Notes under the pieces: generated by a model
The model's input: only the letters and a program-made list of their open reading frames with translations
The model's database searches: none
What the model was told of the DNA's origin: nothing
NCBI GenBank assembly: GCA_964589725.1
Contig: CAZPUJ010000134.1
Location: forward strand, 1-6,368
Reading direction: 5' to 3'
DNA: 6,368 bases
From: CAYSHJ01 sp964589725
GTDB taxonomy: Bacteria; Planctomycetota; Planctomycetia; Planctomycetales; Planctomycetaceae
Made by a program: the position numbers and the translations under genes
Part shown: one piece after another, positions 1 to 6,368 of the stretch
Layout: every line of letters begins with the position of its first letter
How positions within the stretch are numbered: the first letter of the stretch is position 1

Positions 1-12
1 AGCGACCTCGAC

Positions 13-336
13 TTAGCGATAACCACCGCGTCCGCCGCCACCGTAACCACCTCGTCCGCCGCCACCGCCGCCCCCACCGGGACGAGGAGCTCGCTCCTGC
101 GCTTCATTCACCTTGATCGTGCGGCCGTCGAGTTGCGCACCATCCATTTCCGAAATGGCTGAGTTGCAACTGTCATCATTTGCGAAGCTCACGAACCCGA
201 AGCCTCGTGAACGGCCGGTCTCGCGATCCATGATCACCTTGGCTTCGGCCACCTCACCGAACTTCTCGAACGCCTGGCGGAGTCCATCGTCCGTCGTTGC
301 CCAAGCCAATCCACCGACAAAAAGTTTCTTACCCAT
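13..336 (-). CDS. Glycine-rich RRM RNA-binding protein
   Basis: A small cytoplasmic protein with a single RNA recognition motif, expected to bind single-stranded RNA. Both signature motifs are visible in the 107 residues. RNP2 is LFVGGL (residues 5-10) and RNP1 is RGFGFVSF (44-51), with the RNA-stacking aromatics F6, F46 and F48 present. The RRM fills about residues 3-80. The tail from about residue 84 is nearly all Gly, Arg and Tyr and ends in two copies of GGGGRGGY plus a final R, an RGG-like low-complexity tail. Size and layout match the bacterial glycine-rich RRM proteins of cyanobacteria and planctomycetes, some of which are cold-induced; the cold role here is inference. The start is supported by AGAGGA (345-350) with an 8-nt spacer. 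A hairpin sits directly upstream of that site. The gene reads in the same direction as the DUF1570 gene 184 bp away, but probably has its own promoter. The family call is firm; the RNA targets are unknown. Confidence 0.95.
   Translation of the reverse strand: MGKKLFVGGLAWATTDDGLRQAFEKFGEVAEAKVIMDRETGRSRGFGFVSFANDDSCNSAISEMDGAQLDGRTIKVNEAQERAPRPGGGGGGGGRGGYGGGGRGGYR
21..68. repeat. 24-bp tandem duplication in the RRM gene tail
   Basis: Two adjacent 24-bp units, 21-44 and 45-68, match at 22 of 24 positions, differing at the 8th and last bases. Read on the minus strand, each encodes GGGGRGGY. The Gly/Arg/Tyr tail therefore appears to have grown by in-frame duplication, and its length may vary between strains. 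Confidence 0.85.
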
Positions 337-344
337 TCACTCAT

Positions 345-350
345 TCCTCT
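345..350 (-). promoter_or_regulatory. Ribosome binding site of the RRM gene
   Basis: The minus strand reads AGAGGA, 8 nt before the ATG at 336. This fixes the RRM start. A second ATG (342-344) lies between the two, but its frame gives no useful protein. Confidence 0.7.
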
Positions 351-355
351 GACTG

Positions 356-375
356 GCACTGTCAACCGACAGTGC
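356..375 (-). promoter_or_regulatory. Perfect hairpin in the 5' leader of the RRM gene
   Basis: GCACTGTC (356-363) and GACAGTGC (368-375) form a perfect 8-bp inverted repeat with a 4-nt loop, reading GGTT on the minus strand. It lies 5 nt upstream of the Shine-Dalgarno and no U-tract follows, so it is unlikely to be an intrinsic terminator. In the transcript it would be a stable stem beside the ribosome site. It could be a translational control element, an RNA-stability element or a binding site for the protein itself. As DNA it could be an operator for a dimeric regulator. The structure is seen directly; the role is inference. Confidence 0.5.
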
Positions 376-461
376 GACTCAAAACACCCAGGCTTCGCAG
401 GAGCTCACACAACCTACAAGACCCAGAACAGGACACTCCAACAGCGTCCATCCGAGCGGGG

Positions 462-490
462 AGCATACGCATCAAGGGGAATTGCTGCAA
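462..490 (-). promoter_or_regulatory. Possible sigma70-type promoter for the RRM gene
   Basis: On the minus strand TTGCAG (485-490) and TATGCT (462-467) are separated by exactly 17 nt. The -10-like box matches the consensus at 4 of 6 positions and the -35-like box at 3 of 6. It would give a leader of about 110-120 nt that includes the hairpin at 356-375. The match is weak and planctomycete promoters are poorly defined, so this is only a candidate. Confidence 0.25.
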
Positions 491-520
491 TCCTGAGTTT
501 CGCTGGCGGTCTGCCAGAAT

Positions 521-1738
521 TCATTTCGTCGGACGCGGCAGCCAGTCACGCAACTCGCGATCGAGCACACCGAAATCGTTGCCGAATATCTCGGCGAAGT
601 CACGTAGCCGGTCATCTGGAGTGTCGGCCACCAGTCGCGGCTTGCGATCGATCTTCTTCAAGTAGGCGATGTAATCATCTCGCCGCGTCTTAATGAGAAA
701 ATACGTCAAGGCCCACGAATTCGCGTACGCGGCCCGCGATTGCTCGGAGTTCAGGAACCGGTCATCCGCGCGAATCAACAGGGCCCACGAATCCGCCGGG
801 TGCATCGGCCGCGGCGATTCGCGAAAGTGCTGCAGCCGCAGCGAATTCACGCGGCCGATCGTTTTCCAGCCGGAGCGGCTTTCGAGGTCGGGTACCTCGA
901 AGAACATGGCCATCCCTTCGGTCAGCCACATCGGGTTGTCGGCGTACCGCGTGTGCATGCCGCTGTTGAACGCGATCTGATGCGTGGCTTCGTGGATGAC
1001 AGTCGCCACATTAAATGGCGATGTGGCGATCTTACGTTGAATGTCCAGCGGGGTTTTGGCCGGCTTCGAGTTCGGTCCCGCAGTCAGATCGAACATCACG
1101 ATCCGATTCGACGGAATCGAAAAGTATCCTTTTGATCTCGCAGCCTCCGGGCCGTCGTGCTTCGTCGCCAGTTCGGCGAATTCGGCTTGGTCTTTCAGCA
1201 CGATCGCCGACAGCGGGAATTCCGGTTCGCGCAGTTCCAGACCTTCTTTTTTCCAAAACGCTTGAAAACTGTCATGCAAGCGTTCGAAGAGGGCTCCGAC
1301 CCATTCGGCATACTTGCGACCGGCCGTGGAGCAGATGACATAGTGCTTCGTCGTGACGATCCGCGTTGGCGTCTTCACACCGAAATCGAGCACTTCGCGC
1401 TGCAACTGCTGACCAAGCGCATCGGCATCCAGCGGTTTGAAGGGTTCGTCCGTGAGTTCATCCTTTGGAAGCTGCTTCGGCGTGACATTCCATAAACGCC
1501 CATCACGAGCTTCAAGCAACAGTCCGCCATCCTGCGCTTCGATCAACACGCGAGCTTCGACGGTTCGCGTCACCGATTTCGCGTCGGTGAACGTGACGCG
1601 ATGCAGAGTGGACTTGGCAGGCTCGTCCGCGAGTCCGTTGACCGCGATAGCAAGAAATATCAACGTCGACCAAACGATGTTTTGCAAATCCATGGCCCGG
1701 GGACTCCGCCCAACGTCTTCAGAATTCTGACTCACCAT
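521..1738 (-). CDS. Secreted DUF1570 family putative zinc metallopeptidase
   Basis: The 405-residue protein appears exported and probably works as a gluzincin-type zinc hydrolase. A hydrophobic segment at residues 21-34 followed by GLA-DE fits a signal peptide cleaved near residue 37. Residues about 47-92 (FTDAKS...EARDGRLWNVTPKQL) resemble the SHD1-like beta domain often seen in planctomycete secreted proteins. The C-terminal part is DUF1570-like. It has HEATH at 249-253, an HEXXH zinc and catalytic motif, and WLTEG with E274 as the likely third zinc ligand. After these comes the aromatic YANSWALTYFL helix at 338-348. Substrate is unknown. Two starts are possible. ATG 1738 has GAGGA (1745-1749) at a 6-nt spacing and is used here. 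ATG 1693 (residue 16) has a weaker GGAG 10 nt away but puts the signal peptide at the very N-terminus. The gene is divergent from the DUF255 gene. The family call is strong; peptidase activity is inferred from motifs. Confidence 0.88.
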   Translation of the reverse strand: MVSQNSEDVGRSPRAMDLQNIVWSTLIFLAIAVNGLADEPAKSTLHRVTFTDAKSVTRTVEARVLIEAQDGGLLLEARDGRLWNVTPKQLPKDELTDEPFKPLDADALGQQLQREVLDFGVKTPTRIVTTKHYVICSTAGRKYAEWVGALFERLHDSFQAFWKKEGLELREPEFPLSAIVLKDQAEFAELATKHDGPEAARSKGYFSIPSNRIVMFDLTAGPNSKPAKTPLDIQRKIATSPFNVATVIHEATHQIAFNSGMHTRYADNPMWLTEGMAMFFEVPDLESRSGWKTIGRVNSLRLQHFRESPRPMHPADSWALLIRADDRFLNSEQSRAAYANSWALTYFLIKTRRDDYIAYLKKIDRKPRLVADTPDDRLRDFAEIFGNDFGVLDRELRDWLPRPTK

Positions 1739-1876
1739 GAATCTTCCTCATTGTTGGAAGGGCACTCTCGCCGAAGCTCACTCGTGCCGCAAGACGATAC
1801 CCTGTTGAGCGGGAGACCGCCGGGCTACGATCCACCGGGACTCGGCCGACTCCACACATTTCGCAGAAGTTCATTC
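1739..1876. other. Divergent intergenic region
   Basis: This 138-bp stretch lies between the DUF1570 gene (minus) and the DUF255 gene (plus) and should hold promoters for both. The DUF1570 Shine-Dalgarno is at 1745-1749. For the plus strand, TTGAGC (1805-1810) and TACGAT (1826-1831) are 15 nt apart, too close for a confident promoter. No strong hairpin or operator-like palindrome was seen. Confidence 0.5.
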
Positions 1877-4130
<2,254 letters not shown>

Positions 4131-4138
<8 letters not shown>

Positions 4139-5588
4139 TGATTTGACGAATTGGCTTTCGTCTCGGCGGCATTTTGTCGCGACACAGGCATTGGGTTTGG
4201 GATCAGTCGCGCTGACGTGGCTCCTCAGGAATGAGGGCGTGTTGGCGGAGACGGTGCGGCCGGAACTCGAGAAGAAGGTGTTCGACCTCACGCCCAAGTC
4301 GCCGTTCGTGGAGCCGAAGGCTCGGGCAATGATCTCGCTGTTCATGCAAGGCGGGCCGAGTCACATCGACTTGTGCGATCCGAAGCCCTTGCTCGACAAG
4401 CTCAACGGCGAAAAATTTCCCGGTGACATCAAGTACGACAACGCGGCGGAAGCGAGTGCCAAGGTGTTGGGCTGTCCGTGGAAGTTTCGCAAGCACGGTG
4501 ACTGCGGCATGGATTTCTCCGAGCTGCTGCCGCACTTCGGTGAAATCGCGGATGACCTGACGCTGATTCGCTCGATGACGACGGGCGTCAACAATCACGG
4601 CGAGTCGTTGTACGCGCTGAATACCGGGCGGACTCAAGCTGGCCGGCCGTCGTTAGGCAGTTGGCTGACATACGGCCTGGGCACCGAAAGCCAGGATCTG
4701 CCGGCGTATGTCGTGCTGACCGATCCGGGCGGGCTGCCGGTGTTGGGCACGAACAATTGGTCGAACGGTTGGCTGCCCGCGCTGTATCAGGGGACGGTCG
4801 TGCGTTCGCGCGAGCCGCGTATCTTGAACCTCGACCCACCGCCGGCTTTGAAAGGTCTGCCGCAGGAGCGGTATCTCGAATACCTCGCGAAACTGAATCG
4901 CGAGCACTTAGCTCGGCATCCGGGTGAGACTGATCTGGAAGCTCGCATTGCGTCGTACGAGCTTGCCGCGCGCATGCAGACCGCCGCGAAGGAGGCGTTG
5001 GACATCTCGACGGAGACCGAGGCGACTCACAAGCTTTACGGCTTGGACGATCCGAAGACGCAAGACTTCGGCACTCGCTGCTTGATTGCGCGCCGGCTGA
5101 TCGAGCGGGGCGTGCGTTTCGTTTCGGTGTACTCGTACGCGCAGATGTGGGACCACCACGGAGCGCTCAAAGGTGCGCTACCTCAAGCATGTTTGAAGAT
5201 CGACAAGCCATGTGCGGCGTTGGTGAAGGATCTCAAGCAGCGCGGATTGCTCGATTCGACGGTCGTGCATTGGGGCGGCGAGATGGGCCGCTTGCCAGTC
5301 ATCCAAAACGACACCGGCCCGGATCGAGTCGGTCGCGACCACAACACGTACGGCTTCAGCATGTGGCTCGCGGGCGGCGGTTTCCAAGCCGGCCACACTC
5401 ACGGCGCGACCGACGAGTTCGGTCATCGCGCCATCGAGGGGACGATCACTCACCACGACTACCACGCCACGCTGCTGCACCTCTTCGGCCTGGACGCGAA
5501 GAAGCTGACGTTCACTCGCAACGCCACGCCACAGTCGCTGATCGACGCAACCGCCACGGCGCGCGTGGTGACGGAAGTGCTGAAGTAG
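4131..5588 (+). CDS. DUF1501 family Tat-exported protein
   Basis: A complete 485-residue DUF1501 protein, a family with an alkaline-phosphatase/sulfatase-like fold that is heavily expanded in planctomycetes. The precise substrate is unknown. The N-terminus has twin arginines (SRRHF, R12-R13) followed by a hydrophobic stretch to about residue 32, a Tat-type export signal. Family landmarks are FMQGGPSHIDLCDPKP (71-86), TLIRSMTTGVNNHGESLY (144-161), MWDHHG (339-344), VVHWGGEMGR (378-387), GRDHNTYGFSMWLAGGG (401-417), TDEFGHRA (427-434) and HHDYHATLLHLFG (441-453). The His/Asp-rich C-terminal motifs could bind metal. Length and ends fit an intact member. ATG 4131 has a GGAG site at 7 nt and overlaps the DUF255 stop by 8 bp, so the two genes are probably one operon. 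In planctomycetes DUF1501 genes often sit beside DUF1549/DUF1553 cytochrome-type genes; no such gene is adjacent here. Confidence 0.93.
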
Positions 5589-5623
5589 TTAGCGTACCGT
5601 CTTGAGGCGGCTAGACCTGCTAA

Positions 5624-5753
5624 GGAACGGGTTTGAAAACTTCCCATAATTCACGGGACGCTAGCCCGAGTAGCAAGCGAGGGATATTTTCAGCAGTCCC
5701 TCGCTGGCGCGTCGGGCTAGTGTGCATTTGGTAAGTTGTTTCGGACCCGTTCC
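5624..5753. repeat. 130-bp imperfect palindrome, MITE-like repeat or bidirectional terminator
   Basis: The stretch folds back on itself almost end to end. The inner arms, 5661-5684 and 5697-5720, match at 20 of 24 positions around a 12-nt loop; they begin CTAGCCCGA and end AGCGAGGGA. The outer arms start with GGAACGGGT at 5624 and its complement ACCCGTTCC at 5745-5753. They continue with GAAA and AACTT-like matches, and a looser paired middle section (CCATAATTCAC against CCAAATGCAC) joins outer to inner. It fills most of the gap between two convergent genes, where a hairpin could end both transcripts, although no clean U-tract follows. The length, terminal inverted repeats and lack of coding capacity resemble a non-autonomous mobile repeat. 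From memory, CTAGCCCGA/AGCGAGGGA-type repeats recur in planctomycete genomes, which was not checked here. Confidence 0.7.
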
Positions 5754-5770
5754 TACAGTCGGGACTCTAT

Positions 5771-6368
5771 CTATGACAGGCCAACCGGTGCCCAGCCTTT
5801 GCGGTACTCCTTGGTGACGAAGCTGTCGGCCTTGGTTGAGTTGCGGGCCTTGAGCGCGGCGGCGTCCCAGTCGAGCGTTGCCCCAGCACGGAAGGCCACG
5901 ATGCCCAGCAAGACGGTTTCCGTCAGCGCGCCGGAGTAGTCGAAGTTGCAAGTCGTGGGCGAGCCGGTTTTGCAGGCTTGGGTCCATTCGCGCCAGTGGC
6001 CGATGGAGTCGGGGATGGTTTTCGACGGTGGTTGGAAGTCGGTGAATCTTTCTGGCGGCAACAGAATACGGCGGCCGTAATCGGCGGCCAGCATGCCTTT
6101 GTCGCCGACGAACAGAATGCCGAGGCCCCATTCGCTCAGCGGACGGCCGCTGTTGTCCTTCGTGTTCTTGACAAAGTCGTGATGCGCGTTGCCGTCGGAC
6201 CAGTGGAACTTCAAGGCGGGTTGACTGCCGCGAGCGGGGAAGTCGAAATCGCACTTCGTCCAAGCCGGTGCTCCATCGGGATGCAACTCCGGGCCTTCGC
6301 ACGCGACCGACGTCGGATGTCGCAGGTTCAACGCCCAGAACGGCAGGTCCATCACGTGGCAAGCCATG
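5771..6368 (-). CDS. Gfo/Idh/MocA family oxidoreductase, C-terminal part (gene runs off the window)
   Basis: The last roughly 199 codons of an NAD(P)-dependent oxidoreductase of the Gfo/Idh/MocA type, a family acting on sugars, inositols and related polyols. The visible part is the C-terminal alpha/beta substrate domain. It starts with MACHVMDLPFWAL, an internal motif in planctomycete members (usually preceded by GD), so the ATG at 6367 is not the true start. The N-terminal Rossmann domain lies beyond the right edge. Later landmarks are GLGILFVGDKGMLAADYGRRILLPPE, HWREWTQACKTG, the LTETVLLGIVAFRAG helix and the terminal EYRKGW. The TAG stop is at 5771-5773. The gene converges on the DUF1501 gene, with the large palindrome between them. 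Substrate and any export signal cannot be judged from this fragment. The family assignment is firm. Confidence 0.88.
   Translation of the reverse strand, partial: MACHVMDLPFWALNLRHPTSVACEGPELHPDGAPAWTKCDFDFPARGSQPALKFHWSDGNAHHDFVKNTKDNSGRPLSEWGLGILFVGDKGMLAADYGRRILLPPERFTDFQPPSKTIPDSIGHWREWTQACKTGSPTTCNFDYSGALTETVLLGIVAFRAGATLDWDAAALKARNSTKADSFVTKEYRKGWAPVGLS

Noticed and set aside
503..517. CTGGC/GCCAG hairpin just after the DUF1570 stop, as a terminator
   Set aside because: The stem is only 5 bp with a 5-nt loop and no U-tract follows on the minus strand.
1805..1831. TTGAGC/TACGAT as a promoter for the DUF255 gene
   Set aside because: The 15-nt spacing is too short and the boxes are poor matches.
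1601..1876. N-terminal extension of the DUF255 frame back to ATG 1601
   Set aside because: It overlaps the DUF1570 gene on the opposite strand, has no recognisable domain, and family similarity begins only after ATG 1877.
5661..6362. A 233-codon minus-strand frame overlapping the oxidoreductase
   Set aside because: It is the wrong frame of the oxidoreductase gene, extends into the palindrome and is Arg/Pro-rich without domains.

Overview
The window looks like chromosomal DNA from a member of the Planctomycetota. The evidence is the gene content. There is a twin-arginine DUF1501 protein, a secreted DUF1570 (HEXXH) protein with an SHD1-like N-terminal segment, and a Gfo/Idh/MocA oxidoreductase ending in the YRKGW tail common in planctomycete copies. 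There is also a short bacterial RRM protein with an RGG/Gly-rich tail, and GC-rich coding sequence. The species cannot be named from this sequence.

Layout, left to right. On the minus strand lies a complete glycine-rich RRM RNA-binding protein (13-336), with a good Shine-Dalgarno and a perfect 8-bp hairpin just upstream of it. After a 184-bp gap comes a minus-strand secreted DUF1570 putative zinc peptidase (521-1738). A 138-bp divergent intergenic region (1739-1876) separates it from a plus-strand pair. The pair is a YyaL/SPATA20-type DUF255 thioredoxin-fold protein (1877-4138) and a DUF1501 protein (4131-5588). Their reading frames overlap by 8 bp, so they are probably co-transcribed and translationally coupled. 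A 182-bp convergent intergenic region (5589-5770) follows and is mostly filled by a 130-bp imperfect palindrome. The window ends inside a minus-strand Gfo/Idh/MocA oxidoreductase (5771-6368), whose N-terminal half lies beyond the right edge.

The genes do not form one obvious pathway. They look like ordinary planctomycete housekeeping or accessory genes. The two unusual items are both palindromic DNA. One is a roughly 100-bp inverted-repeat segment carried in frame inside the DUF255 gene (about 2843-2956). It adds a 38-residue Ala/Gly/Thr-rich stretch where relatives are recalled to have only a short loop, which resembles the palindromic elements known inside Rickettsia genes. The other is the long intergenic palindrome at 5624-5753, which has the form of a non-autonomous, MITE-like repeat and could also act as a bidirectional terminator. 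No rRNA, tRNA, CRISPR array, transposase or phage gene was seen.
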